A stretch of 64,000 bases of DNA from Bradyrhizobium sp. CSA112 (GCF_029051645.1 NZ_JAACFS010000029.1:1-64000), one strand, 5' to 3'. Positions 1 through 9,192 are shown, numbered from the stretch's first letter. The notes: a model not told the origin generated them from the letters alone. Program-made: numbers and translations.

Positions 1-1
1 C

Positions 2-199
2 GTCGATGCGGTGACGCTGGAGGATGCCAGGAAGGCGGCGCAGCGGCTGTGGGGCCAGGGTCTGCTCACCGTCATCGTCGGCAGCTCCCCACTGGCCGCA
101 GCCCAGTCGACCACCGCGCCATCGGCCACGACGCCGCCGCCAGCGGCAGTACAGCCAGGCGCCGCGCCATCCGCCGCAACGCCGGCAACACCCAATTAA
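2..199 (+). CDS. C-terminal end of a probable M16-type zinc peptidase (partial)
   Basis: The frame is open from the left edge, so only the last 65 or so codons are seen. The stretch DARKAAQRLW followed by LLTVIVG resembles the C-terminal end of M16 (insulinase/PqqL-like) peptidase domains, which finish with a similar 'VVG' strand. It is followed by a tail rich in Ala, Pro and Thr that ends at a TAA. The catalytic HxxEH part would lie upstream of the window. The tail gives little family information, so the assignment rests on about 25 residues and is tentative. Confidence 0.45.
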   Translation, partial: VDAVTLEDARKAAQRLWGQGLLTVIVGSSPLAAAQSTTAPSATTPPPAAVQPGAAPSAATPATPN

Positions 200-595
200 C
201 TTTGTGTTCGTGAGGTGACATGCGCTCTGAACTTCTTTTTTGCGGCCGCGACAGCTGCGGTCGCGGCAAGCGATGCCGTCAATGCGACGGAACGTCCGCA
301 GGAGGTGTTTTCAAAAACCTCTGCCGGTTGGGAACCGCAAGCTTGCGGGGATATCTGCGTCGTCTCAGCCAGGATATCCTGTCCGCGCCGACTGCCTGAC
401 CAGATCTCTTAAAGTGACACATAATTAATTGACCGCGTACAATCATCTTGGCGCGAGGCCAACATAGCCTAGCCAAGATAATCGACGCCGGCACAGAAGG
501 GACGCCGCCAAGTGCTCCTGCCACCGGCGGCATCCCAAAGGTCTGTTTCAGCGGGGAGGGGCATGGCTCTGCCGCAAGCTGGGCTGTGGAAACGC
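200..595. other. Intergenic stretch, no gene seen
   Basis: I see no frame with family resemblance, no RNA gene and no strong repeat here. It separates the peptidase gene end from the 3' end of the effector pseudogene on the minus strand. Confidence 0.5.
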
Positions 596-1417
596 CTACC
601 CGGTGGGGGAATCCTCACCCGAGTATCCAGGCCAGAGGCTAGGGTCAAGCGACGGGTTGAGACGAACAAAATCCTCTTCTCGCCACTCGGCTGTGTGGGG
701 CACAGCTAGGATAGAGAAGGTTGTCGGTGAGTCCTCGCTCGGCATGAGTCCGACGGTTCTTAGCACGTTGAGCTGGGCGTTCGAGGCCGTTTGGGGACAG
801 AAGACCCAGTACTCGCTGGCGCGACGTCCGTTTTCCATGACGAAATTTCCGAGTTCCAGTGGCGCATCCCCCGTGGACGACGATGGCCCGGCTTGTGATG
901 GCGCGGCAGGCGATGGCTCGGCCTGTAGCAGCCTGGGTTCGAGCTCCTCCCAAACCGGGTCCTTATCGCGGGCTTCCGCCAGCGACTGAGCAGGCGGCTG
1001 CTGCGAGCTGGGCCCGTTCGCCGGCGGCCGAGGATGGCTCGGCTTGCATCGGACCGGGTTCGACCTTCTGCCAAATCAAGTCCTGATCGAAATCTGGGGC
1101 TTCCGCCAGCGATGGAGCAATCGTCTGCTGCGAGCTGGGCCGCAGCAAACTTTCGCCGGCGGCCGGTAATGGCCCAGGGGGGCCGCAGCCGGCGTACGCA
1201 GATCATCGTCCCAACTCAAATGTGACGAATAGGGATGCTCGGCCTCCAAATGTGGCGAATAGGCTTCCCCCTGCGGCACTGGCGACCACGCAGCATATGG
1301 CGGGGGACTATCTTGCAACTCGCTCAGCTGGTGCTCAAAGCCCGTTGGATCCTCGGGCGGTGGCGGTGAGGCGGGCTGTGGGTCCGTGTTCAGTGGGTCG
1401 ATTGAGTTGAAATCCAT
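596..1417 (-). pseudogene. Frameshifted tts-box effector gene with a C-terminal 'GLMP' module
   Basis: On the minus strand a frame starts with MDFNSIDPL, very like the start (MDFNRID) of the intact effector gene at 40988-41572. The coding signal passes through three frames. The first carries Pro-rich sequence. The middle one has SLAEAPDFDQDLIWQKVEP. The last repeats the idea (SLAEARDKDPVWEELEP) and ends in a module with NVLRTVGLMP and DFVRLNP. Breaks fall near 1140 and 1020. The two SLAEA...W...EP units suggest an internal repeat of about 45 residues. A good tts box lies about 220 bases upstream of the start. The gene is either a pseudogene or carries two sequencing frameshifts. Export by the T3SS is inferred from the box and the shared module. 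Confidence 0.6.
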
Positions 1418-1633
1418 CCTGTTCCTCCTTCACATGGAGCGGCTCGAGCCATTCTTTGAAGAAGGCCACTTGCATCGCGACTACGGAGAACCACTGAGAA
1501 CTCTCGCCTTGAGCTGCAGCCTCCAATCTGCCGGCAACAATGGCGCCAACCAGGTTTGCGGTTATTCCGAGCATCGGGTGCCCCGACGTTGCATGACGGT
1601 GGATAGACGGCATCGCCGTCGAGACATCCGCGC

Positions 1634-1672
1634 TCTCATGCTAGGAGGGTGAGCTTTCGAGAAGCTGACGAG
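1634..1672 (-). promoter_or_regulatory. tts box (TtsI binding site) for the effector gene at 596-1417
   Basis: Read on the minus strand the site contains GTCAGCTTCTCGAAAGCT, a near-perfect match to the published tts-box core, followed by CTAGCATGAGA. The CATG begins at the 30th base counted from GTCAGC, the same spacing as in the boxes at 18921, 40311 and 41679. TtsI activates rhizobial T3SS and effector promoters through such boxes. Confidence 0.85.
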
Positions 1673-1745
1673 CATCAGAAGGATTCAAAATGAGCCAATG
1701 GAGACGGCATTGACTTCCGCCGAAAGCTGCCGCGCATTCTAAATT

Positions 1746-2444
1746 TCATCTCTGGCCCGGCGCAGGCTCGCGCACGATGCTGTCCTGACGCGGCGCGTCG
1801 GAAGAATAGGGGGCTTCCGGTCGTCCATCGCGAACGACCGTGGTTGAGGAGCCACGAAATAACTTCAGCACCGATTCCCGCGACTGCTTTTCGACCGCAG
1901 CGTGCGGCCGCGCCTGCGCCTCCGCTACAAGGCCGTTGAGCGTTTGGTCCAAGAGCGCGATGAAGCGTGGTGGACCAGAAACCAGGACGAGGCCATCTCC
2001 TGGTGCCGGTCTCACAAGATAGCGCTCGTCGGAGATATTGAGTGCATCGAGGGCCGCTTTGAATGCATCGAAGCTGATCGGCTTCAACACAAGCAGACGA
2101 CTTTGCGCCTCATTTGCAGCAGATACATACAGCACGAGCCCATCGTAGTACCATTGAAGATTGTAGAGATTGGTCAAACGGTCCAGGAACTCGCGCGGTG
2201 GCAGATCTGGCATGCGCCCGCGAATCCGACCCTTCACCTCCGCGCTGACGTTCACTCTGATATTGAGGTTGTTACCGAATTCCAGCAGTGCGGCAGACAG
2301 GTCCTGATCCAGAACCGTGTAGCTATAAGGTGCCGAAGGCAGCGAGAGCGGAGCCCCAAACGCCGTGAGTACCCCGGAGCAAAGGAAAACTCCTGCGCCC
2401 GCAACTCGGTTCAAAATGTTCAGGATCGTGCGTCGGCTTAGCAT
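1746..2444 (-). CDS. rhcC1: RhcC1, N-terminal half of the split T3SS secretin (NolW)
   Basis: A 232-residue exported protein with a hydrophobic signal segment near residues 12-32 (VFLCSGVLTAFGAP). It carries the short N-terminal secretin domains (SYTVLDQDLSAALLEFGNN and following) but no pore-forming secretin domain. In rhizobia the outer-membrane ring protein SctC is split into RhcC1 (NolW) and RhcC2, and this is the N-terminal piece. ATG 2444 is preferred over an upstream TTG (2471) because AAGGGA lies eight bases before it. The gene diverges from nopB, as nolW does from nolB in fredii-type clusters. The partner rhcC2 is at 11764-13242. The C-terminal tail is polar and probably flexible. 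Confidence 0.9.
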   Translation of the reverse strand: MLSRRTILNILNRVAGAGVFLCSGVLTAFGAPLSLPSAPYSYTVLDQDLSAALLEFGNNLNIRVNVSAEVKGRIRGRMPDLPPREFLDRLTNLYNLQWYYDGLVLYVSAANEAQSRLLVLKPISFDAFKAALDALNISDERYLVRPAPGDGLVLVSGPPRFIALLDQTLNGLVAEAQARPHAAVEKQSRESVLKLFRGSSTTVVRDGRPEAPYSSDAPRQDSIVREPAPGQR

Positions 2445-2537
2445 TCCCAAGTCCCTTCGACCTGAGAACAAGTATTAAGACTTCGCCCAAATTGGAAGCC
2501 AAGCGTGATCTTTAAAATGGCCTTATGGCTCGCATGT

Positions 2538-2574
2538 TCGTCAGCTTGCGGTCAGCTGGCCTCTTTACGGTATT
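2538..2574 (+). promoter_or_regulatory. tts box upstream of the nopB-rhcU operon
   Basis: TCGTCAGCTTGCGGTCAGCT on the plus strand, 84 bases before the nopB start, matches the first half of the tts-box consensus. The distal CATG seen in the effector boxes is absent, so this version is less canonical. It sits between rhcC1 and nopB where TtsI-dependent activation is expected. Confidence 0.7.
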
Positions 2575-2621
2575 GACCATCAATTCTTAACAAGGGCGAT
2601 GTCTCATCGCAGCCCAAACCA

Positions 2622-3146
2622 ATGACACCTTCGATCATGCTAGGCGCTACGCCGATCTCTCTGAAGCCTGCCGACGGTCTGTCCGGGCTCTGCCAGCCGG
2701 CAGCCATCGGCCAGCAGAGCCAGTTTCAGCAGACTCTTCTGCACGTCGCTTCGACATCAGACGCTGCCTCCTCAGTTACCGATAGAGCAGCGTCCGTTCC
2801 TGCGGTGTCAGAGGTTCAGCGTGCAGCAGTGCAGGCGAGCCCGCCTGGCGAGCGCGTGCTCCAGGCTCTCTCTTCGATGTATCGGAGCAATCCCATTCCT
2901 TCTGCAACGAGCGGCGGTGTGACCGCCATTTCGAAGACTGTTCAACCTGGGCCGGCCGCTCAGCCGCTTTCGCGGTCGCAGCTAGTCGGGGCGAGCCCCG
3001 CGGGCAAGCCGGAAGGGGTGCTCGACTTCGACGCGATGGTTGCGGGTCTGCGGGACGTTTACAAGGGTGTCGTGGAGGTTTCGCTTGTGTCCAAGAGCAC
3101 CAGCGCCGTCAGCTCATCTTTGAACAAATTGCTATCGGCGGGCTGA
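2622..3146 (+). CDS. nopB: NopB (NolB), T3SS early-secreted needle or inner-rod component
   Basis: A 174-residue Ser/Ala/Pro-rich protein with no signal peptide or membrane segment, in the position of nolB as first gene of the rhc operon. NopB proteins are secreted by the rhizobial T3SS and associate with its surface appendage. They are usually about 160-180 residues. The C-terminal third, around VAGLRDVYKGVVEVSLVSK, is predicted helical and is the most conserved-looking part. Low-complexity N-terminal sequence fits an export signal. The next gene, rhcJ, starts a few bases after the stop. The assignment leans on gene order as much as on sequence. Confidence 0.8.
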   Translation: MTPSIMLGATPISLKPADGLSGLCQPAAIGQQSQFQQTLLHVASTSDAASSVTDRAASVPAVSEVQRAAVQASPPGERVLQALSSMYRSNPIPSATSGGVTAISKTVQPGPAAQPLSRSQLVGASPAGKPEGVLDFDAMVAGLRDVYKGVVEVSLVSKSTSAVSSSLNKLLSAG

Positions 3147-3151
3147 GTTCG

Positions 3152-4018
3152 TTGACGTCTGCTTTCATCTATGGACAAAACGGCCATGCCCGCCTAGCCG
3201 GTCAGTGGTTGCGTGTTTTTGCCGTGCTGTCGCTTCTCCTCCCCTTGATTGGCTGTAAGGCCGATCTCTACACCAAAGTGCAGGAGCGCGAGGCCAATGA
3301 GATGCTTGCTCTCCTGCTTAGCAAGGGCGCCGATGCGGTCCGTGTTACTGCCAAGGATGGGACCAGCACGATCCAGGTCGAAGAGAAGCAGCTAGCCTTT
3401 TCGATTGAGCTGCTAAATCTCGAAGGGTTGCCGCGCCACCCTTTCAAGAACCTCGGCGAGGTGTTCAAGGGATCGGGCCTGGTTGCCTCGCCGATCGAGG
3501 AGCGCGCCCGCTACGTTTATGCCCTGAGCGAAGAATTGTCGCGCACGATTAGCGATATCGACGGCGTCATATCCGCGCGTGTCCACGTTGTTTTGCCAAA
3601 AAATGATCTATTGCGCCAGGACACGATGCCATCCTCAGCGTCGGTGTTCATTCGACATAACTCCAATGCAAAGCTCTCGCTCCTGCAACCGCAGATCAAG
3701 ATGCTGGTCGCCAACAGCATCGAGGGCCTATCCTATGACAAGGTGGTGGTGGTCTTTGTGCCGGTTGAGCGGGCTCCGCTTGAGCAGCCTGCCCCGCGAG
3801 CTGCGTCCGCTCAGTCGACCAAATCCATTTCAGACCCGCTACTTGCGGCCGGTATCGGAGGAGGCGGCGCTGCGATTGGCCTTCTGTGCTACATATTCCT
3901 GGGCTCTCGTATGCATCAGCGCGCCCAGCCGTCGCGCGCGCGATCCAGACTTGGCAACCGTTCGAACACGCCCGCTATCCCGCCTCCCGGTAAAAAGATC
4001 ACCTCCGACAAGGCATAG
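3152..4018 (+). CDS. rhcJ: RhcJ (NolT), T3SS inner-membrane ring lipoprotein, SctJ family
   Basis: A lipoprotein signal ends in LLLPLIGC, giving a lipid-anchored cysteine, followed by the typical DLYTKVQEREANEMLALLL start of YscJ/HrcJ proteins. The periplasmic ring-building domain fills residues 40-215. A membrane segment lies near residues 232-252 (AAGIGGGGAAIGLLCYIFLG), followed by a basic cytoplasmic tail. It forms the inner ring of the T3SS basal body. The start is uncertain. TTG 3152 gives a 19-residue extension before a second TTG at 3209, and no in-frame ATG precedes the lipobox. It lies five bases after nopB. Confidence 0.93.
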   Translation: MTSAFIYGQNGHARLAGQWLRVFAVLSLLLPLIGCKADLYTKVQEREANEMLALLLSKGADAVRVTAKDGTSTIQVEEKQLAFSIELLNLEGLPRHPFKNLGEVFKGSGLVASPIEERARYVYALSEELSRTISDIDGVISARVHVVLPKNDLLRQDTMPSSASVFIRHNSNAKLSLLQPQIKMLVANSIEGLSYDKVVVVFVPVERAPLEQPAPRAASAQSTKSISDPLLAAGIGGGGAAIGLLCYIFLGSRMHQRAQPSRARSRLGNRSNTPAIPPPGKKITSDKA

Positions 4019-4028
4019 GAGTGCGCAG

Positions 4029-4667
4029 ATGCCCATACCGCTGCCATCCTCCGGTTCTCATACGTGGTCCGAATCGACCTCTGAGGGGCTGCGCGAGCTT
4101 GCTGCCTCGACCCATCTGACCCGATTTGCTGCCCGTCTTGACGGGCGGCTGTCGGCTTCGACTTTGGTCCGGCTACAGAAGAGCTCAAGGCTGCAGGTAA
4201 GACTTGCTGAAATGCTGCTTGGTAATGAAATGGACTCCAACGGCTGTAACTGGGGAACTGATCTTCTGCTCGGCCATGATCCGAATAGGGCTGCTTTGCT
4301 TGCCGGCAGTATCTGGCATGCTCGCTCGCTCCTAAAGCTCGTCTCAAAGCAGCATCTCGCGATTCTGCTCGGGCGTATCGGGGCAGAAGCGCACGCTTTC
4401 GGTATCCGGAACTTGGCCAGCGCGGTCGCAATCACCGCTACCGCTGATCCGGAGCAACTTTCGCAACAGATTGAACACGATGGCCATGCCTGCCTAGGTG
4501 CTTGGCTCGACGAAGCCTCGGCACTTGATCGCACGCGCGTGCTGTTACGCTTGCCCATGGGCACTGCTGCCGAGAATCCAGCGGCCGAACACCGCAATGC
4601 CGCGGGCCCAGTGCTTTCCTTGGTGATCGCACATTTGTCGAGGGAGACGCCACGGCATGACAGCTGA
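4029..4667 (+). CDS. nolU: NolU, T3SS accessory sorting-platform protein (SctK position)
   Basis: A 212-residue soluble protein starting at ATG 4029, ten bases after rhcJ. No membrane segment or known catalytic motif is visible. NolU lies between rhcJ and nolV in all rhizobial T3SS clusters and corresponds by position to the SctK/OrgA-type cytoplasmic protein of the sorting platform. The reading frame is open well upstream of 4029 but that part overlaps rhcJ in another frame and is not coding. Its stop overlaps the nolV start by 11 bases, which implies translational coupling. Confidence 0.85.
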   Translation: MPIPLPSSGSHTWSESTSEGLRELAASTHLTRFAARLDGRLSASTLVRLQKSSRLQVRLAEMLLGNEMDSNGCNWGTDLLLGHDPNRAALLAGSIWHARSLLKLVSKQHLAILLGRIGAEAHAFGIRNLASAVAITATADPEQLSQQIEHDGHACLGAWLDEASALDRTRVLLRLPMGTAAENPAAEHRNAAGPVLSLVIAHLSRETPRHDS

Positions 4668-5280
4668 TGACCCGGGACTGCCGGTGGCTCCCGAGATACG
4701 GCCGCTCGGGCCTCTCATATCGGCGGCCGAGATCGGGATCTGGTGCGATGCCGTAGAAGCGCGCGCGGCTGCCGAGCGGCATCTGCAACGCGTTCGCGGC
4801 TGGGGACGGACAGCTTATGAGCGGGAGCGGGCGCGTGGCCGTGCGGATGGCTTCAAGAGCGGCGCCGAGGAAATGTCTCGGCTGATTGCGCAGGCTGCTT
4901 CCGCACTTGCGCAGCGAAAAGCCATTCTGGAGCAGGAGTTGCCGCAGCTCGTCATGGAAATCGTGAGCGATCTGCTGGGCGCGTTTGATCCAGGCGAGAT
5001 GCTGGTGAGGACCGTTCGTCACGCGATCGAGCAAAAATATGGTAGCGCGGAAATTTGCCTTCATGTCTCTCCTCTGAAAACCGATGCGCTAGCGCGCGAG
5101 TTCGCTACGTACGATGGACAGGAGGGCCGGCCGAAAGTGCGGGTTGCTCCGGATCCGGCTCTAACGACAGAGCAGTGCGTGTTGTGGAGCGAATTTGGCA
5201 ATGTGGACATTGGAGTTGCCGCGCAGCTGCGGGCTCTACGCCTTGGCCTGGATTTGCCATCAAAGGAAGACGGGCCATGA
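4657..5280 (+). CDS. nolV: NolV (RhcL), T3SS ATPase stator protein, SctL/FliH family
   Basis: A 207-residue protein with the hallmark FliH/YscL layout. There is an Arg/Ala/Glu-rich coiled coil at residues 40-100 (ERARGRADGFKSGAEEMSR) followed by a compact C-terminal domain. In other systems SctL dimers bind the N-terminus of the SctN ATPase and hold it in the sorting platform. It overlaps nolU at the start and rhcN by four bases (ATGA) at the end, so the three are probably translated together. Confidence 0.88.
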   Translation: MTADDPGLPVAPEIRPLGPLISAAEIGIWCDAVEARAAAERHLQRVRGWGRTAYERERARGRADGFKSGAEEMSRLIAQAASALAQRKAILEQELPQLVMEIVSDLLGAFDPGEMLVRTVRHAIEQKYGSAEICLHVSPLKTDALAREFATYDGQEGRPKVRVAPDPALTTEQCVLWSEFGNVDIGVAAQLRALRLGLDLPSKEDGP

Positions 5281-6626
5281 CCACATCAGCGACCGATGCG
5301 GCGGGAGAGAGGAATCTGCACGCCGCGCTATCGTCTCTGAAATCTACAGCAAAGCATATCGACACGCGTGCTGTACGAGGGCGGATCACACGGGCGGTCG
5401 GCACCTTGCTCCATGCCGTCTTGCCAGAGGCGCGTATAGGGGAGCTTTGCCTGTTGCAGGATCCCCGCACCGGATGGTCGCTCGAGGCCGAGGTGATCGG
5501 CCTATCGCAAGATGGGGTATTGCTCACTCCCATTGGTGACATGGCGGGCTTATCCAGCCGAGCAGAAGTGGTCGCGACCGGACGAATGCATGAAGTTCCG
5601 GTCGGCCCCGATTTGCTTGGCCGGGTGATCGACAGCTTCGGCCGTCCGATCGACGGAAAGGGTCCAATCAACGCCGCTCAAACTCGTCCGCTGCGCGGCA
5701 AGGCCCCCAACCCCATGACAAGGCGCGGTATCGAGCGAACATTCCCACTCGGCGTCCGTGTCTTGGATGGGCTTCTAACATGTGGCGAGGGGCAGCGGAT
5801 CGGCATCTACGGAGACCCAGGGTGCGGTAAGTCGACGCTCCTGTCGCAGATCGTAAAAGGCGCGGCTGCCGACGCCACCATAGTCGCGTTGATCGGTGAG
5901 CGCGGTCGTGAAGTGCGGGAATTCATCGAGCAGCACCTTGATGAGGCAGCGCTTCGACGCACCGTCGTTGTCGTTGAGACCTCCGATCGTTCGGCAATGG
6001 AACGAGCGCAATGCGCTCACATGGCGACGGCAGTCGCCGAATATTTTCGTGATGAAGGACTTCGCGTCGTCCTGATGATGGACTCATTGACGCGCTTTAG
6101 CCGCGCCATGCGCGAAATTGGCCTTGCGGCAGGAGAGCCGCCGACGCGGCGCGGCTTTCCGCCATCGGTTTTTGCGATGCTTCCTGGCCTGTTGGAGCGT
6201 GCCGGCATGGGCGAGCGCGGCTCGATCACGGCCTTCTATACTGTGCTTGTCGAAGGCGACGGCTCGGGTGATCCAATCGCCGAAGAATCACGAGGCATTC
6301 TTGATGGCCACGTTGTTCTCTCACGCCTTTTGGCTGCGCGCGAGCATTTTCCAGCTATTGACGTATTGTCAAGCCGCAGCCGCGTGATGAATGCGGTCGT
6401 CTCTGTGTCGCATCGAAAGGCGGCTTCCTTCTTCCGTGATCTGCTCTCCCGCTACGCCGAGGCCGAGTTCTTGGTGAAGGTTGGCGAATATAAGCAAGGC
6501 AGTGATCCTCTGACAGACCGGGCAATTAATTCGATCGAGGAGTTGCGGAAATTCCTGCGTCAGGGCGGAGACGAGGCGTCAAGCTTTGAGGAGACGGTCA
6601 CATGGATGTCGCGTCTGACCGCGTGA
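5277..6626 (+). CDS. rhcN: RhcN, T3SS ATPase (SctN)
   Basis: A 449-residue F1-ATPase beta-like enzyme that unfolds and releases effectors from chaperones at the base of the T3SS. The Walker A motif GDPGCGKS is at residues 179-186 and the Walker B region LMMDSLTRFSRAMRE is near 262. The family signature PSVFAMLPGLLERAG is also present. The ATG at 5277 overlaps the nolV stop as ATGA. An apparent longer frame upstream is only a non-coding extension inside nolV. Length and motifs are complete, so the ATPase should be active. Confidence 0.97.
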   Translation: MTTSATDAAGERNLHAALSSLKSTAKHIDTRAVRGRITRAVGTLLHAVLPEARIGELCLLQDPRTGWSLEAEVIGLSQDGVLLTPIGDMAGLSSRAEVVATGRMHEVPVGPDLLGRVIDSFGRPIDGKGPINAAQTRPLRGKAPNPMTRRGIERTFPLGVRVLDGLLTCGEGQRIGIYGDPGCGKSTLLSQIVKGAAADATIVALIGERGREVREFIEQHLDEAALRRTVVVVETSDRSAMERAQCAHMATAVAEYFRDEGLRVVLMMDSLTRFSRAMREIGLAAGEPPTRRGFPPSVFAMLPGLLERAGMGERGSITAFYTVLVEGDGSGDPIAEESRGILDGHVVLSRLLAAREHFPAIDVLSSRSRVMNAVVSVSHRKAASFFRDLLSRYAEAEFLVKVGEYKQGSDPLTDRAINSIEELRKFLRQGGDEASSFEETVTWMSRLTA

Positions 6627-7132
6627 ATCGCGTCCATGCCTCGAAATTGCGGCTAGTGAAGGACATGAGACAGCGGAGCGCCCTTCGTGAGGTGTACAAC
6701 ATGGAAGCCAAGCGCCGCACCGCGTTTCAAGCGGTGGAACAAGCTGTCCGGGATCTTGCAACGGCCGAGAAAAACCAAGCGGCGCTCGAAGCGGAGCTTT
6801 ACCGAGAACTGGCATCTTTTGATTCGCTATCTGTCGAAGAGCTCGATCGTCGCTGTCACATCGTCATTGGACGGCTCAAAACTGAGATCGCAGGAGCACG
6901 CCGAACGCTTGAGGAAGCGCGCGCCGCTCAAGAGCGGGCCGAGACGGCGGTCTTCGAGGCGCGGACCACTTTGACCAAGTGCTCGGCGGCGAGTCACAAA
7001 TGGCAGAAAATTGAAGGCGACGTTCAGCGCGCGAGTGATGCCCATTCAGAGGCGGAAGCCGAGATGGAGGCGGATGATGAGGTTTTGCTTCGGTATCGCA
7101 GTGGTTCGCGTACTCACACGGCTAGCTACTGA
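6602..7132 (+). CDS. rhcZ: RhcZ, T3SS stalk protein, SctO/FliJ-like coiled coil
   Basis: A 176-residue protein that is almost entirely charged alpha-helix (RTLEEARAAQERAETAVFEA and similar), as expected for the SctO/YscO/FliJ stalk that sits in the ATPase hexamer and couples it to the export gate. It lies between rhcN and rhcQ, the usual place. The start overlaps rhcN by 25 bases. FliJ-like proteins diverge strongly, so the name rests on position and coiled-coil character. Confidence 0.8.
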   Translation: MDVASDRVNRVHASKLRLVKDMRQRSALREVYNMEAKRRTAFQAVEQAVRDLATAEKNQAALEAELYRELASFDSLSVEELDRRCHIVIGRLKTEIAGARRTLEEARAAQERAETAVFEARTTLTKCSAASHKWQKIEGDVQRASDAHSEAEAEMEADDEVLLRYRSGSRTHTASY

Positions 7133-7137
7133 ATCTG

Positions 7138-8247
7138 ATGGCTTCTTCTATGCTAGGGAAAGCGCCTTGTCTTGTAGACGCGCCTGTGACCATGGCTACG
7201 GGTGAACAATCGGGATTTAAACCGGCGCTAACCCTGTCCCCTGCGGTCGTCTCTTGGCTCAACGAGATCGCTGCTGCCCGCAAGCCTCTGCAAAGCCGTC
7301 TCCGCGATAAGCCGCTATCCGTACGGATGGAACGGCTTGTCTGGGAGCCGGAGCCGTGTGCCGTATCGATGCTCGACTGCGTTTGGGCCATCGGACATGA
7401 AACAATCATCTTATCGTTGGCCCGTCCGGTTGTAGAAGGGCTGATCGCGACGGTGCAAAGTGAGCTTGGCCTACCTGCCGAGCCCACTCGTTCGCTCCTC
7501 GTCGAATTTGCACTCGATCCGTTGCTCGATCAACTAGAGGGTCTGACACAACAGAAGTTGCAGCTGATCTGTTTGAGCGAAGCAACGGCTCGGGGTCCTT
7601 ATCTGGAGCTCGAAATCACCTACCGCCCATTCAAGGGAAAAGCGCGCCTGCTCCTGTTCTCACCTCTCGATGGTTCAGTTCCACCCGCGTTTCGGGCGTT
7701 AGGCGGACTGCTCAGGCAGCTGCCGCGAGAGGCACGCCAGCTTCCCCCAGAATTGCCTGTCATCGTTAAGGGAGAGATCGGCTCTCTCCGTGCGACGGTT
7801 GCGCTGCTAGGGAAAGCAAATGCAGGAGACGCTCTATTGCCGGACGTAATACCCTTGGCCCGTGGCCAAGCCATCCTCAACGCGGGAACCTTATGGGCTC
7901 CGGCACATGTTGCAGAGGATCGCTTGATCGTGCGAGGGGCATTCCGCCTCCAACCACATCCCCTGGAGTGTGCACATATGATGACTCAATCCGAAAAACC
8001 CCGGCCGCCATCTGAAAGTGATCTCGACAACATCGAGATTACTCTTGTTTTCGAATGCGGCCGCTGGACTGTCGCACTCGGAGCCTTGAGGGATATCAGC
8101 GAGGGACATGTGTTCGAACTTGGCCGGCCGCTCGACGGACCGGTTGATATCCTTGCTAACGGCCGCCGCATAGGCCGCGGGGACATCGTAAGCATCGGCG
8201 GGGAGCTTGGCGTCAGGTTGCGGGGCAGGTTGGCCGTCAATGACTGA
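7138..8247 (+). CDS. rhcQ: RhcQ, T3SS cytoplasmic ring protein, SctQ/SpoA family
   Basis: A 369-residue soluble protein. Its last 75 or so residues form a SpoA (FliN-like) domain containing FELGRPLDGPVDILANGRRI and a closing IGGELGVRL strand. SctQ builds the sorting-platform pods below the basal body and recruits chaperone-effector complexes. In several T3SSs an internal start yields a separate C-terminal SpoA product. Two internal ATGs at 7978 and 7981 (HMMTQSEK) lie just before the SpoA part and could serve this, but I see no strong ribosome site. It overlaps rhcR by eight bases. Confidence 0.9.
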   Translation: MASSMLGKAPCLVDAPVTMATGEQSGFKPALTLSPAVVSWLNEIAAARKPLQSRLRDKPLSVRMERLVWEPEPCAVSMLDCVWAIGHETIILSLARPVVEGLIATVQSELGLPAEPTRSLLVEFALDPLLDQLEGLTQQKLQLICLSEATARGPYLELEITYRPFKGKARLLLFSPLDGSVPPAFRALGGLLRQLPREARQLPPELPVIVKGEIGSLRATVALLGKANAGDALLPDVIPLARGQAILNAGTLWAPAHVAEDRLIVRGAFRLQPHPLECAHMMTQSEKPRPPSESDLDNIEITLVFECGRWTVALGALRDISEGHVFELGRPLDGPVDILANGRRIGRGDIVSIGGELGVRLRGRLAVND

Positions 8248-8905
8248 CATTCAACCGGGAATTCTTGGACTCCTTGCGCTCACAGCCGGCCTTGGCCTGC
8301 TGGCGTTCCTAGTCGTAACAAGCACTGCGTTCATAAAGGTGTCCGTCGTGCTCTTCCTCGTTCGCAACGCGCTCGGGACTCAATCTATCCCACCGAACCT
8401 CGTTCTATATGGCGCGGCGCTGATCCTGACAGTTTTCATTAGCGCGCCAGTGATTGAACAGACCTATAATCGCCTTTCTGCGCCACAACTCCGCTACCAA
8501 ACAGTCGATGATTGGCTGAGCGCTGCAAAGGAGGCGCAGGAGCCGCTGCGCGGGCATCTGAAGAAGTTCACCGCTGACGAGCAGCGCCGTTTCTTCTTGG
8601 CTTCAACCGAACAGGTCTGGCCCGAGGACATGCGCGGCAACGTGAGCGCCGATGACCTGGTCATTCTGGTGCCATCTTTCCTAATTTCAGAACTCAAGCG
8701 TGGCTTCGAAATTGGGTTTCTTCTCTATCTGCCCTTTATCACCATCGATCTGATTGTAACGACCATCTTGATGGCCATGGGTATGTCGATGGTTTCGCCA
8801 ACGGTGATATCCGTGCCTTTTAAGCTGTTTCTATTCGTCTCAATCGACGGCTGGTCGCGGCTCATGCACGGGCTGGTGCTCAGCTACACAACGCCGGGAG
8901 GTTGA
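8240..8905 (+). CDS. rhcR: RhcR, T3SS export gate protein, SctR/FliP family
   Basis: A 221-residue inner-membrane protein with about four membrane segments and the very conserved FliP signatures FIKVSVVLFLVRNALGTQ near the start and GFLLYLPFITIDLIV near residue 157. Five SctR subunits assemble with SctS and SctT into the export gate. ATG 8240 is chosen because it starts the conserved MTDIQPGILGLLAL segment. It lies inside the end of rhcQ. Confidence 0.96.
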   Translation: MTDIQPGILGLLALTAGLGLLAFLVVTSTAFIKVSVVLFLVRNALGTQSIPPNLVLYGAALILTVFISAPVIEQTYNRLSAPQLRYQTVDDWLSAAKEAQEPLRGHLKKFTADEQRRFFLASTEQVWPEDMRGNVSADDLVILVPSFLISELKRGFEIGFLLYLPFITIDLIVTTILMAMGMSMVSPTVISVPFKLFLFVSIDGWSRLMHGLVLSYTTPGG

Positions 8906-8907
8906 GC

Positions 8908-9192
8908 ATGGATGAGGCAAGCATTCTCACTCATATGAGCCGGTCACTTGTGCTCTTTATGATCTGGGTTCTGCCACCGCTTATCGCGGCGGTCGTTGTC
9001 GGCTTAGTTGTCGGCATCATGCAGGCGGCAACGCAGCTTCAGGATCAAACTTTGCCACTGACTGTGAAGCTTCTGGTCGTTGTCGCGGTGATCGCTTTGT
9101 TCTCTCCAGTGCTCAGCGCCGCGCTGATCAAGGAAGCAGAGCAGGTATTTACCGACTTTCCCGCACTCACAGCAAGTATTAGCCGACGTTAG
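8908..9192 (+). CDS. rhcS: RhcS, T3SS export gate protein, SctS/FliQ family
   Basis: A 94-residue protein with two membrane hairpin helices and the FliQ motif GIMQAATQLQDQTLPLTVK. ATG 8908 has GGGAGG eight bases upstream. A TTG at 8902 is too close to this ribosome site. The stop abuts the rhcT start directly. SctS helices wrap around the SctR-SctT core of the gate. Confidence 0.95.
   Translation: MDEASILTHMSRSLVLFMIWVLPPLIAAVVVGLVVGIMQAATQLQDQTLPLTVKLLVVVAVIALFSPVLSAALIKEAEQVFTDFPALTASISRR

Noticed and set aside
5055..5276. An N-terminal extension of RhcN
   Set aside because: It overlaps nolV out of frame, and the conserved protein starts at ATG 5277 with ATGA coupling.
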